Positions 35,236 to 44,194 of a DNA stretch of 64,000 bases are shown here, piece by piece; the first letter of the stretch is position 1, and every line of letters begins with the position of its first letter. This stretch comes from Rhizobium sp. Leaf262 (GTDB taxonomy: Bacteria > Pseudomonadota > Alphaproteobacteria > Rhizobiales > Rhizobiaceae). Both the position numbers and the translations under genes were made by a program. The DNA lies in NCBI RefSeq assembly GCF_001422245.1, contig NZ_LMMM01000001.1:513537-577536 (forward strand), in the 5' to 3' direction. The notes beneath the pieces were generated by a model that ran no database searches, was not told where the DNA came from, and was given only the letters and a program-made list of their open reading frames with translations.

Positions 35236-35526
35236 TTAGAAATCGCTGAGTTTAGGGCCATGTGGCGACACGCCGGTAATGGCGTCCGCAACAGAGGTCT
35301 CAGGCGCAGGCGCGGTTTCCTTTTGAAAGTTGAGTGTCGCGCGCATCTGCCGCTTTTCTTTTGCCACAAGAATAAGCACGCCTACAAAGTAACCAACCTG
35401 TATAATGACAAGACAGAGCAGCGTCTGAATGAAGCTGGTTAAGAAAGAGCCATGGATAAAATATGTCGCAACCGCGAAAACCAGCAACGCACAGATCATG
35501 CTGATGAGAACGCGCGGGGCGTACAT
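35236..35526 (-). CDS. exoX: Exopolysaccharide production repressor ExoX
   Basis: Small membrane protein of 96 residues that inhibits succinoglycan synthesis post-translationally, in S. meliloti by acting against the priming galactosyltransferase ExoY; the ExoX:ExoY ratio sets output. The N-terminus MYAPRVLISMICALLVFAVATY and the second helix LLCLVIIQVGYFVGVLIL match the ExoX/Psi family, followed by a basic then Pro-rich cytoplasmic tail. AGGAG lies 6 bases before ATG 35526, so longer frames are rejected. The target exoY is not in the window, unlike the S. meliloti arrangement where exoX and exoY are neighbours. Confidence 0.88.
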   Translation of the reverse strand: MYAPRVLISMICALLVFAVATYFIHGSFLTSFIQTLLCLVIIQVGYFVGVLILVAKEKRQMRATLNFQKETAPAPETSVADAITGVSPHGPKLSDF

Positions 35527-35912
35527 ATCTTTCTCCTCCGCTAAGCATTGTCTCTCGTTGGAGAAATGCATTGTTATGGCTTTCTTTTTCAAGGATAGTA
35601 TTACGAAACGCATGCCGTTTCAACACAGTTATACTTCTCTTAGAACGTGCAGCATGAAATTTCGGTAATCTTTATTGGTAAAATTTACCCAAATTTCCGA
35701 CCTTTTCGCGGTTTTTCGTATTTTCGTCTCAGCGTCTTTCGCGAAAGGTTGAGAATGCGTGAAGACCACTTGGTGTCGGTCCGTGGTTTCCGCCTCAGCG
35801 AGCAAAGGCACGGGTTTCGCCGTCGGGAAGCAAAACGGCGTTGCTGCAGACTTCGTTAACTATGTCACGGGTAAACATAGGATGTTGATTCCCGAAGCAG
35901 TAAGGTGTGCGT
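35527..35912. promoter_or_regulatory. AT-rich region upstream of exoX with a palindromic site
   Basis: This gene-free stretch separates exoX from the DUF6074 gene. It is clearly AT-richer than its surroundings at 35570-35720. It contains GGTAAA-A-TTTACC (35677-35689), a perfect 6+1+6 inverted repeat, preceded by a GGTAAT (35664-35669). AT-rich islands upstream of exo genes are typical targets of MucR/RosR-type regulators; which protein binds here is unknown. Confidence 0.4.
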
Positions 35913-36182
35913 GTGACAGAGCGTTCAGAAGTAATTGCGTTTCCCGCCAAAAATCGCGTCGTCGATATCAAGCGATGTGTCCAGATGCTTGAAACCCTTC
36001 ATGGCGAGGAAGCAAACCGCTTCTGGCGGGACGAGTGCCGTGCGCTTGCCGCGCATTTGCTCAATCTGGGTTATGACGATACGGCCATGCGTCACGAAGT
36101 TATGGAATTTCAAAACGCTGTACAGACAGAACTTTGGGCAGGTTGCCAGCAGGACGAGCCTGCACGCCGCGACGCCTATTGA
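35913..36182 (+). CDS. DUF6074 family protein
   Basis: Cytoplasmic protein of 89 residues in a rhizobial family of unknown function. The order VIAFPAKNRVVDIKRCVQ, LHGEEANRFWRDECRALAAHL, and a C-terminal helix FQNAVQTELW is characteristic of DUF6074. GTG 35913 is preferred because TAAGG lies 7 bases upstream; the GTG at 35907 directly abuts that sequence. Not part of the exo operon by orientation. Convergent with the LacI-type regulator. Confidence 0.78.
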   Translation: MTERSEVIAFPAKNRVVDIKRCVQMLETLHGEEANRFWRDECRALAAHLLNLGYDDTAMRHEVMEFQNAVQTELWAGCQQDEPARRDAY

Positions 36183-36219
36183 ACGAGTAACCGATCATGG
36201 TTGCTTGAAACGCGTTTTC

Positions 36220-37251
36220 TTACTTATGCGCAAGTCGCCATGCTGGAGCGCCGACGGAGTTGCGCACAATGAGATCCGGTGTGAGCAGGATCTCCGGTTG
36301 ATCAGCTTTTTGCCCTCCCAAAAGATCTAGCAACAGTGCCATGGCATGTTTGCCTATGGATGTTCTGGGCTGGCGAATCGTCGTCAGGGCAGGCGACATG
36401 AAAACCGCCTGGGGAATATCATCAAAGCCCGTCACCGAAAAATCGCCGGGAATATCGTATCCTCGGGCAGTCAGGCCGATCATGACCCCGATTGCCGTCT
36501 GGTCGTTCACACACATGAAGGCCGTTGGCAGCGTGTCGCGCATGAACAATTGCTCGATGGCCAGTCGCCCGCTCTCCAGCGTTCCGTCGCCTTCGATGAT
36601 CATCGCTGGTGCGGAAACAAGGCCCGCTGCCTCAAGACCCTCGTCATAACCCTTCCGGCGGCGGCTATAGGCGAGACGCACACGCGAATCGCCAATAAAG
36701 GCAATGCGCTCGTGTCCTTCCGCAATCAGCATGTCGACGACCTTGCGCGCGCCAGCGGTGTCGTCCACGCCAACATAGGGTATGCCGCCCTTGTAGATCG
36801 GCTCGAAAACGCCGACGCTTGGCGGCAGGCGCGCCGTCATGGCCTGATGGCCGAATGGCAGGATGCCGGTGAAAAGGATGAGCCCGGCGGCTTGGTTGGA
36901 ATTCAAGAACTTCAGATATTCCAATCCGCGCTGAGCGTCGTTCTGCGTGTGGCCGATGAGGATGCCGTAACCATGCGATCGCGCTTCGTTTTCCAGCCCG
37001 ACGAGAATGTTTGAAAAGTTCGGATCGCCGATATCTGGCGCGACCACGAGGATCATATTGGAGCGACCAAGACGCAGGCTTCTTGCCATGGCATTGGTCG
37101 TGTAGCCCGTCACGGCGATGGCCTGATTGACTTTCAGACGAGTCGAATTGGCGACTTTCTCAGGCGTATGGATGGCGCGTGAAACGGTGGCGATGGAAAC
37201 CTCCGCAATCCGGGCAACGTCTTCAATCGTGGCAGAGGAGGGAATGGACAA
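36220..37251 (-). CDS. LacI-family transcriptional repressor of the adjacent sugar importer
   Basis: Repressor of 343 residues: N-terminal helix-turn-helix TIEDVARIAEVSIATVSRAIH (about 8-28), hinge helix with NAMARSLRLGRSNMILVV, then a periplasmic-binding-protein-like ligand domain ending DLIVRNSVGAPA. TTG 37251 is favoured as start: GAGG lies 6 bases upstream and the length then fits the family; the longer frame begins at a GTG (37317) without a site. It is divergent from the importer operon, and the intervening palindromic pair (37339-37377) is its likely operator. The inducer is unknown. Confidence 0.9.
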   Translation of the reverse strand: MSIPSSATIEDVARIAEVSIATVSRAIHTPEKVANSTRLKVNQAIAVTGYTTNAMARSLRLGRSNMILVVAPDIGDPNFSNILVGLENEARSHGYGILIGHTQNDAQRGLEYLKFLNSNQAAGLILFTGILPFGHQAMTARLPPSVGVFEPIYKGGIPYVGVDDTAGARKVVDMLIAEGHERIAFIGDSRVRLAYSRRRKGYDEGLEAAGLVSAPAMIIEGDGTLESGRLAIEQLFMRDTLPTAFMCVNDQTAIGVMIGLTARGYDIPGDFSVTGFDDIPQAVFMSPALTTIRQPRTSIGKHAMALLLDLLGGQKADQPEILLTPDLIVRNSVGAPAWRLAHK

Positions 37252-37338
37252 TGATGGCCTCGGATGTATGCGCGACCGGACACTACACAGACTTGGCGAT
37301 CCGTCAAATACGATCACGCAAATCTGTTCGTAAACGCA

Positions 37339-37377
37339 GATGTAAACCTTTACATCACCAGTGTAAAGGTTTACATC
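37339..37377. promoter_or_regulatory. Paired LacI-type operators
   Basis: Two palindromes, TGTAAACCTTTACA (37341-37354) and TGTAAAGGTTTACA (37362-37375), have centres exactly 21 bp apart. Together they form a 16+16 base perfect inverted repeat with a 7-base spacer. The site ends 36 bases before the importer ATG, where it would block its promoter. Confidence 0.8.
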
Positions 37378-37412
37378 GATTTCAGACGTAGGGAGACGTC
37401 TGGAGGGTTTTC

Positions 37413-38939
37413 ATGGATGCTGAGATGGCTGACGACCGCGGCACAGTGCTGTCTGCGCGGCGTATTTCCAAATCTTTCAACGGTGTACAGGTGCTTTTCA
37501 GCATCAATTTCGACCTGAAAGCCGGAGAAATCCATGCGTTGATGGGTGAAAACGGCGCTGGAAAATCAACGCTCGTGAAGGTTCTGTCTGGGTTCGAGCA
37601 GCCGAGCACCGGTGAAATTCTTCTTGACGGCAAACCAGTCAAGTTGCCGCCAAATGGCCTGGCAGAAGCCCTGGGGATTGTCATCATCCATCAGGAATTC
37701 AATCTGGCAGAGCACCTCACAGTGACGGAAAGTCTGTTTCTCGGTCGGGAGTTGACCCATTTCGGCGTTCTCGATCGAAAGGCCATGCGGGGAGAGACCC
37801 GCCGCGTTCTGGACCTCCTGGGGTGCCACGTCGATGAAAACGCGATGATTGGCACACTGTCTGTGGCCGAAAAGCAGATGGTGGAAATTGCCAAGGCCAT
37901 CAGCCGCGATGCGCGTATCGTTTTTATGGATGAGCCTACAGCGGTGCTTTCGCGGGAAGAAACCAATTACCTGTTCGAACAGGTTCGCAAGTTGCGAGAC
38001 AAGGGCACGAGCTTTGTGTTCGTGTCGCACAAGCTGGACGAAGTCATGGAGCTGACGGATCGCGTTACCGTCCTGCGCGACGGTCACTGGGTGAAGACTG
38101 CGCCCACGGCTCTTCTTGATGGCGAAGCAATTGCACAGCTGATGGTCGGGCGGGAATTGTCCAGCCTTTATCCAGCCAAGCGGGAACCTGACGTGGACGA
38201 GAAGATCGTTCTCAGCGTCCGTGGCGTGTCCACCAAATATGTGCAGGATGCCAGCTTCGATCTTCGCAAAGGCGAGATCATCGGGTTTTCGGGCTTGATC
38301 GGCTCCGGTCGCACCGAACTTGCCGAGGCTATTGTCGGGCTGCGTGGGCGTTCGTCGGGCGAGGTCGAGGTCAATGGCAAGCTTTTACCGCAGCATGATC
38401 TCCACGCAGCCATCGACGCCGGTCTGGCCTATATGACCAAGGATCGCAAATCCAAAGGACTGCTTCTCAATGCGGGCATGTCCCTGAATCTGACGCTTCA
38501 GTCGCTGGAGCGACATGGAAAGTTTGGATATCTCAGCTCATCGAGCGAGGCCAGATCGCTTGAGCGTGCGCGCAGACGTTTCGATATCCGCGTGCGTGAT
38601 GGCAGCGTTGTCGTTGGGCGCATGTCGGGTGGCAACCAGCAGAAATTGCTTTTGGCCAAGGTCATGGAGACAGAGCCCAAAATCATCATCATCGATGAGC
38701 CGACGCGCGGCATTGATGTGGGTACCAAGCAGCAGATTTATCACTTCATATCCGCATTGGCACGCGACGGACATTCGGTCGTCGTCGTTTCCTCGGAGAT
38801 GCAGGAGGTCATCGGGCTTTGCACCCGCGTTGCAGTCATGCGCGAAGGGCGCGTGGTCGGCATGCTGGAAGGCGACGAAATCAACGAAAGAGAAATCATG
38901 CGCTATGCGGCAGGCCTGAAAACCAAGGCGGCGGCATAG
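37413..38939 (+). CDS. Sugar ABC transporter ATP-binding protein (RbsA/MglA type)
   Basis: Tandem ATPase of 508 residues energising carbohydrate import. The first domain has Walker [10 protein letters not shown] (about 47-55), signature region [14 protein letters not shown] and Walker [10 protein letters not shown]. The second has the degenerate Walker [10 protein letters not shown] and signature [13 protein letters not shown], normal for the CUT2 class. GGAGGG lies 5 bases before ATG 37413. First gene of a three-gene operon (ATPase, permease, binding protein), under the paired operators. CUT2 systems carry monosaccharides or polyols; the substrate here is not deducible. Confidence 0.93.
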   Translation: MDAEMADDRGTVLSARRISKSFNGVQVLFSINFDLKAGEIHALMGENGAGKSTLVKVLSGFEQPSTGEILLDGKPVKLPPNGLAEALGIVIIHQEFNLAEHLTVTESLFLGRELTHFGVLDRKAMRGETRRVLDLLGCHVDENAMIGTLSVAEKQMVEIAKAISRDARIVFMDEPTAVLSREETNYLFEQVRKLRDKGTSFVFVSHKLDEVMELTDRVTVLRDGHWVKTAPTALLDGEAIAQLMVGRELSSLYPAKREPDVDEKIVLSVRGVSTKYVQDASFDLRKGEIIGFSGLIGSGRTELAEAIVGLRGRSSGEVEVNGKLLPQHDLHAAIDAGLAYMTKDRKSKGLLLNAGMSLNLTLQSLERHGKFGYLSSSSEARSLERARRRFDIRVRDGSVVVGRMSGGNQQKLLLAKVMETEPKIIIIDEPTRGIDVGTKQQIYHFISALARDGHSVVVVSSEMQEVIGLCTRVAVMREGRVVGMLEGDEINEREIMRYAAGLKTKAAA

Positions 38940-38979
38940 CGGCGGTCGCAAGACCGATGGGAAGGGGCGGGAGGTCAAT

Positions 38980-39993
38980 TTGAGCACGAGCGTGAGTGAT
39001 AACAGCAAGGAAAAGCGTGGGAGGCGGTCGCTGCGTGATGTGGATTTGCGGGCAGTGGCACCCTTTATCGCTCTCTTCCTGCTATTGGTCGTCGGGGCCA
39101 TGGTCAATCCGAATTTCATCAGCATCAATAACCTTGCCAACGTGGCCACGCGTAGTGCGTTTATTGCGATCATTGCGGTTGGTGCGACATTCGTCATCTC
39201 GGCGGGCGATCTCGACCTGTCGGTGGGATCGATGGTGGCCTTCGTCGCCAGCCTGATGATCCTTCTGATGAATTCCGGCGCGGTGGCCGATCCGGCAATG
39301 ATGCTGGTTCTGGCCGTGGTTTTCACGCTGATTGCCGGTTCGCTCTGTGGTCTCGCCAACGGCTTGATCACCACAGTCGGCAAGATCGAACCATTTATCG
39401 CCACCCTTGGTACGATGGGTGTCTATCGCGGGCTGACCACATGGCTGTCGCAGGGGGGCGCCATCACCCTGCGCGAGCCGCAGTTGCAGACAATGTACCG
39501 TCCCGCTTATTTCGGATCGTTTCTGGGCGTGCCGTTTCCGATCATCGTCATTCTGGTCGTGACGGCGATTGCTGCCTTCATTCTGTATCGGACCCGTTAC
39601 GGTCGCCATGTCACCGCGGTTGGTTCCAATCGTGATGTCGCCAAATATTCCGGGGTTGCCGTCAACCGTGTGCGAACCATCGCCTTCGTCATTCAGGGTC
39701 TATGCGTCGCCATCGCTGTTCTTCTCTATGTTCCACGTCTCGGTTCTACATCGGCCACGACAGGCATGATGTGGGAATTGCAGGCGATCACTGCCGTCGT
39801 CGTTGGCGGTACGGCGCTGAAGGGCGGCGCTGGCCGCGTCTGGGGCACCATCTGCGGTGCGTTCATTCTGGAACTCGTGGGCAACATCATGCTGCTGTCG
39901 AACTTCATCAGCGAATATCTGATCGGAGCGATACAGGGCGCGATCATCATCATCGCCATGCTGGTTCAGCGTTCGCTGATGAGGCGGTCGTAA
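38980..39993 (+). CDS. Sugar ABC transporter permease (RbsC type)
   Basis: Inner-membrane permease of 337 residues with about nine hydrophobic helices. The CUT2 family segment FVISAGDLDLSVGSMVAF lies at about 69-86 and GRHVTAVGSNRDVAKYSG, the ATPase-contacting EAA-like loop, at about 208-225. Start is TTG 38980, with GGGAGG 5 bases upstream and no ATG available. Second gene of the operon, 40 bases after the ATPase. Confidence 0.92.
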   Translation: MSTSVSDNSKEKRGRRSLRDVDLRAVAPFIALFLLLVVGAMVNPNFISINNLANVATRSAFIAIIAVGATFVISAGDLDLSVGSMVAFVASLMILLMNSGAVADPAMMLVLAVVFTLIAGSLCGLANGLITTVGKIEPFIATLGTMGVYRGLTTWLSQGGAITLREPQLQTMYRPAYFGSFLGVPFPIIVILVVTAIAAFILYRTRYGRHVTAVGSNRDVAKYSGVAVNRVRTIAFVIQGLCVAIAVLLYVPRLGSTSATTGMMWELQAITAVVVGGTALKGGAGRVWGTICGAFILELVGNIMLLSNFISEYLIGAIQGAIIIIAMLVQRSLMRRS

Positions 39994-40060
39994 GGTTACC
40001 GGGTCAACGGGTCGCCCGGTTTAGAAAATCGAGACCTTTTTTTGTGTGGGAGGAAAACAC

Positions 40061-41008
40061 ATGCGGAAGACACTGTTGGGAGCGGCTGTGGCGCTGTTGG
40101 CGCTAAGCGGGGCAGTTCAGGCACAAGACAAGAAAGTGACCATCGGGGTTTCCATCCCTGCAGCCGACCACGGCTGGACGGCTGGCGTCGTTTATCATGC
40201 CGAACGCGTGGCTAAACTGTTGATGCAGGAACATCCGGGTCTCAATGTCATCGTGAAGACATCGCCGGACGCCGCAACTCAGGCCAATGCCGTGCAGGAC
40301 CTTGAAACGCAGGGCATCGACGCCTTGGTTATTCTGCCGTCAGACCCGGATCCTCTGGTCAACGCCATTAAACAGGTGAAGGATAACGGAAAGTTCGTGA
40401 CACTGGTGGACCGTGCACCGAGCGTCAACGACGACACGGTGCGTGACCTCTACGTTGCGGGCAACAATCCTGCATTGGGCGAAGTCGCTGGCAAATATAT
40501 TGCCGAAACCACGCCGGAAGCACAGGTCGTCGTCATTCGCGGTCTGCCCATTCCAATCGACCAGCAGCGTCAGGACGGTTTTGACAAGGGCATCGCCGGT
40601 TCTAAGGTGAAAATTCTGGATCGCCAGTTCGGCAACTGGAACCGCGACGACGCTTTCAAGGTCATGCAAGACTACCTGACGAAGTATCCGAAAATCGATG
40701 TCGTCTGGTGCCAGGATGACGATATGGCAGTGGGCGTTCTTCAGGCCATCGAGCAGGCAAAGCGCACCGACATTCAGTATGTCGTCGCCGGTGCCGGTTC
40801 CAAAGACATGATCAAGAAGGTCATGGATGGCGACAAGATGATCCCCGTCGACGTGCTTTATCCGCCAGCCATGGTCGCAACGGCCATGCAGCTGACCGCC
40901 GCCAACTTCTACGATCAGGTTCCCGTGCGTGGCACCTATATTCTCGATGCGACGCTGGTGACGAAGGACAATGCCGAGAGCTTTTACTTCCCCGACTCTC
41001 CGTTCTGA
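40061..41008 (+). CDS. Sugar ABC transporter periplasmic binding protein (type I, RbsB-like)
   Basis: Secreted ligand-binding protein of 315 residues. A signal peptide covers about 1-22 (LLALSGAVQAQ), then two Rossmann-like lobes begin VTIGVSIPAADHGWTAGVV and show IDALVILPSDPDPLVNAI and WCQDDDMAVGVLQAIEQA. GGGAGG lies 7 bases before ATG 40061, so the upstream GTG (40046) is rejected. Placing the binding protein last is unusual for the class but clear here. A strong terminator follows. Confidence 0.92.
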   Translation: MRKTLLGAAVALLALSGAVQAQDKKVTIGVSIPAADHGWTAGVVYHAERVAKLLMQEHPGLNVIVKTSPDAATQANAVQDLETQGIDALVILPSDPDPLVNAIKQVKDNGKFVTLVDRAPSVNDDTVRDLYVAGNNPALGEVAGKYIAETTPEAQVVVIRGLPIPIDQQRQDGFDKGIAGSKVKILDRQFGNWNRDDAFKVMQDYLTKYPKIDVVWCQDDDMAVGVLQAIEQAKRTDIQYVVAGAGSKDMIKKVMDGDKMIPVDVLYPPAMVATAMQLTAANFYDQVPVRGTYILDATLVTKDNAESFYFPDSPF

Positions 41009-41025
41009 TCGCTGACGACTATGGC

Positions 41026-41053
41026 AAAGGCCCGTTCGAAAGAGCGGGCCTTT
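41026..41053. terminator. Bidirectional terminator between the importer operon and the FAD oxidoreductase
   Basis: AAAGGCCCGTTC (41026-41037) pairs with GAGCGGGCCTTT (41042-41053) around a GAAA tetraloop, with one G-T pair. The A and T tracts at the two ends make it usable in both directions between the two convergent genes. Confidence 0.85.
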
Positions 41054-41059
41054 CGTCTG

Positions 41060-42313
41060 TCAGGAAAAGCGGCTGGCCCGGAACGGATCGACCGGGATGG
41101 CGGTATCCTCGCCCTGAATGAGCTGCGTGACGAGTTTTGCCGTTGCGGCAGACTGTGTCAGGCCCAGATGGCCATGGCCGAACGCGTAGATGACATCGCT
41201 GCTTGCGCGTGAGCGGCCGATTACCGGAAGGCAATCGGGCATGGAAGGTCTGAACCCCATCCACTGCCTGCCGCCCTCGGTTTTCAATCCCGGCAGGAAC
41301 CGGCTTGCCTTCTTCAGAAGGGCTTCGGAGCGACGGAAATTCGGCGGCAGGTCGAGCCCGCCCAATTCAACCGCACCACCGACACGAATGCCTGACGAGA
41401 GCGGCGTCACGACGAAGGCATGATCGTTGAAATAAAGCTGGCGCGTCAGGTCGAAAGAGCCGGATGGAAGCGTCGTATTGTAGCCGCGCTCGGTTTCCAG
41501 CGGCACAGTATTCCCAACAGACGTAGCGAGCGGTCTCGACCAAGCCCCGCAGGCTATAACGACTTTGTCCGCGTCGATCTTCTCGCCATTTGTCAGAGCG
41601 ACAATGGTGCTTTCGCCGACCGTGTCGATGCGGCTCGCTTCACCTTTTCGCAGCACTGCTCCGCGCGCTATGACGAGATCGACGATTGCGCGTGTAAACT
41701 CATAGGGGTCGGCGACCTGCAAGCCGCCAGGCGTGAAAATCGCATTTTGAAACTGCGGCGCCAGACCGGGCTGTAATTGTTCAATGTCCTGTCGCGAAAC
41801 ACGAGAAAAAGCGACCCCCGCACGCTCCTTCTCGTCCCAGTCTTTTTGCGCAGCGTCGAAACTGGCTCTGGTGTCATAGAGGTCTAGTGTGCCGGTGTTT
41901 GAGATGAAGTGCGACAGTTCTGGCATTGCAGCCACGTTCTGCATCTCTCGTGCGGCAAGCGCCATCATCGAAATTTGGACGTTCAGGCCGTGGCGAAACC
42001 GACGCGGAGAACTTGCTTTCCGAAAACGCCACAGCCATGGAGCGATCTTCAAGGCGTAGGCTGGTGGCACGCTGAGCGGGCCTAGCGGGTCTATCAGCCA
42101 CCGAGGTGCTTTTCGCATGATACCGGGTGCCGGAATCGGGATGATTTCGGGAAAGGCGAGTATTCCAGCATTGCCCGAGCTGGCGCCACGGGCAATCTCC
42201 CCCCGCTCAAGAAACGTCACCGACTTGCCTGCGTTTTGTAGATAAAGCGCGGACATGGCACCGATGATGCCCGTGCCGATGACCAGCACTTCGCATTTTG
42301 CAGAAGGGTTCAT
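41060..42313 (-). CDS. D-amino-acid dehydrogenase-like FAD oxidoreductase (DadA family)
   Basis: Flavoenzyme of 417 residues likely to oxidise a D-amino acid or imino/amino compound. FAD motif VLVIGTGIIGAMSALYLQNAG and LERGEIARGASSGNAGIL near the N-terminus; the C-terminus has WMGFRPSMPDCLPVIGRS and FGHGHLGLTQSAATAKLV, the DadA/DAO-type FAD closing region. ATG 42313 has GGGA 9 bases upstream; ATG 42322 is alternative. It stands alone, 82 bases after the GT39 gene in the same direction and without racemase or transporter partners, so the substrate is open. Confidence 0.85.
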   Translation of the reverse strand: MNPSAKCEVLVIGTGIIGAMSALYLQNAGKSVTFLERGEIARGASSGNAGILAFPEIIPIPAPGIMRKAPRWLIDPLGPLSVPPAYALKIAPWLWRFRKASSPRRFRHGLNVQISMMALAAREMQNVAAMPELSHFISNTGTLDLYDTRASFDAAQKDWDEKERAGVAFSRVSRQDIEQLQPGLAPQFQNAIFTPGGLQVADPYEFTRAIVDLVIARGAVLRKGEASRIDTVGESTIVALTNGEKIDADKVVIACGAWSRPLATSVGNTVPLETERGYNTTLPSGSFDLTRQLYFNDHAFVVTPLSSGIRVGGAVELGGLDLPPNFRRSEALLKKASRFLPGLKTEGGRQWMGFRPSMPDCLPVIGRSRASSDVIYAFGHGHLGLTQSAATAKLVTQLIQGEDTAIPVDPFRASRFS

Positions 42314-42395
42314 TAAAAACATCCCACGAGTTGATGTTCTGAGATATCAAGTTAAATGCAAACTGTCGACAGGCAGGGGCGGTGGGGAGCCGCGC

Positions 42396-43964
42396 TTATT
42401 TTCTGATGATGTTGTCCGGTCTGACGATGGTATAGTTGACGCGCATCAGCTTGTTCTCGACAGGGTAATACATCGGAAGATCCAAGCGGGAGCTTTTGAC
42501 GTCTTTCAGTTCAACCTTCATCTGTTCCTCAAGCCATTCCGACAATTGCGGGACTTCCAAGTCGTTTCCAACCCAGACCATCAGCGCGGGATGAGATTCG
42601 GATATGGCAAAGGGCGGATCGTAATCATCATAGATGGTCGTCGCGACAGGCACATCTTTAAAAACGAACCGGAGGTTTCCGCCGGTTGGCCAGTTGGGCG
42701 TGACGATGACGGAAGGAGATAGTTTTTCGATCTCCACGATATGGCGCTGAAAAGCCTCCCAGTCGTAGTTGGAATTCGAGGTTCGACCGAGCGAGGCCAT
42801 CAGCGGGTGTGTAACCAGAAGTGCGACCGGCACCAGTGCCATCATGATCAGGGGAATAGTCAGAAACCGGCTGACGAAACGATCCAGGTCGGCAACATAA
42901 CGCTCGAGATAAAGGGCCGCGAGTATGGGGCCGGGCAACAGCAGAGGCAATAGCCATCTGTCTCGCAACTCCGTCATGGTCGTTGTCAGGATGACGATTG
43001 CCATCAAGACTGCGATAGCGATGAAGTAATGCAGGAAAAAGCGAAACCAGACGCTCTGTGTCTTGCGCGGCAGTTTTTGCTCCCGCCATGCCGATAAACC
43101 CAGCAGCAAAGCCGGCACCGCTGCAATGATAAGCGATCCGGCAACGAAGCGAGCAAGTCCGCGACCGACCTGCAAAAAGCGATTGTCGGGTGCGTCTTCC
43201 GCCATACGCTGCAGCGTTACCTCTGATGCAAAGGCAAGATTGTGCACAAGCCAGAATAGGTGCGGCAAAAAGACGAGGACACTGATGGCGATCGTCAGCA
43301 TGAAACGTTTATCCAGCAGGCGGGCGCGACCCTGCGGGTGAAACCAGACGGCTACAAGAAGTGCGGGCAAGGCCAGCGCGAAATTGTATTTGGAGAGCAT
43401 CCCCAGACCCGCTGCTACACCGACGAGAATGTAGCCCATGAGTGTCGGGCGCTGGATCAGCCGGATACTGCCATACAGCAGCAGTGCGAAGGTCAGCATC
43501 AACATTGCAGTGTGAGTGAGGTCACGCTGCGCTTGCCAGAACATTTGCGGAATGACGAAGAGCGTGAATGCTGCAACGACGACAAAGCGTCTGTTGTCCA
43601 GCACCAGTTCTGCAATTTTCACGTAAACGGCGAAAAACAGAAAAAGAATCAAATTCTTGGCGAGTGCGACCGTCGCCATCGACGTGCCGAACACCGTAAA
43701 GATCGCCTGCTGATACCAGTTGTAGAGCGGGGGCTGTGCATCATAGCCAAGCGCCAGCCACTGGGCAAAAAGAACCTGCTGCGCCTCGTCGACCCGCAGC
43801 GCTGCCGGCACCAGCTGGCGTATGATGATCTGCAGGAGGAAGTAAGCCCCGAAAAGCGCAATGACCGCATTCGGGCTATCGGCAAGGCAGGAGGAAAACC
43901 TTTTCAGAACTCCCTCGCTCCTGTCGCCCATTAGCGTTTCAGCCGTTTTTTCGGATCTTTGCAT
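42396..43964 (-). CDS. GT39-type membrane glycosyltransferase (ArnT/Rgt-like)
   Basis: Integral membrane protein of about 522 residues with some ten to twelve hydrophobic helices. Early acidic motif RVDEAQQVLFAQWLALGY in the first periplasmic loop is the catalytic/metal-binding region of the PMT/ArnT superfamily, which uses polyprenyl-phosphate sugars. A C-terminal periplasmic domain of about 110 residues follows the last helix. In rhizobia such enzymes (for example Rgt proteins) add galacturonic acid to lipid A or core, so a role in envelope glycosylation is plausible but unproven. ATG 43964 or 43931 may be the start. Confidence 0.83.
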   Translation of the reverse strand: MQRSEKTAETLMGDRSEGVLKRFSSCLADSPNAVIALFGAYFLLQIIIRQLVPAALRVDEAQQVLFAQWLALGYDAQPPLYNWYQQAIFTVFGTSMATVALAKNLILFLFFAVYVKIAELVLDNRRFVVVAAFTLFVIPQMFWQAQRDLTHTAMLMLTFALLLYGSIRLIQRPTLMGYILVGVAAGLGMLSKYNFALALPALLVAVWFHPQGRARLLDKRFMLTIAISVLVFLPHLFWLVHNLAFASEVTLQRMAEDAPDNRFLQVGRGLARFVAGSLIIAAVPALLLGLSAWREQKLPRKTQSVWFRFFLHYFIAIAVLMAIVILTTTMTELRDRWLLPLLLPGPILAALYLERYVADLDRFVSRFLTIPLIMMALVPVALLVTHPLMASLGRTSNSNYDWEAFQRHIVEIEKLSPSVIVTPNWPTGGNLRFVFKDVPVATTIYDDYDPPFAISESHPALMVWVGNDLEVPQLSEWLEEQMKVELKDVKSSRLDLPMYYPVENKLMRVNYTIVRPDNIIRK

Positions 43965-44167
43965 GCCCCGTCCGTGTCGTTGCTAAGCGACAGAATCCCG
44001 CGTCGCTTGCCTGATCCGCGTGACAAATCTGAACTATGTGGCCGAACCGTGAACGGTCCTGCCACATTTAGTTTTTTTTGGTTCTTGTGTGAAGGACTGT
44101 GGCGAAAATGCAGTGCTGAAATGGCGGGGTCTCGCCAACACGTGAATATCGTCGTGTTTTAGAAATG

Positions 44168-44187
44168 ACGCCCCATAGACGGGGCGT
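44168..44187 (-). terminator. Terminator after the malic enzyme gene
   Basis: A 7-bp GC stem (44187-44181 with 44174-44168) with a 6-base loop begins 8 bases past the malic enzyme stop. On the minus strand it is followed by CATTTCT, only moderately T-rich. Confidence 0.65.
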
Positions 44188-44194
44188 TCGTCCC

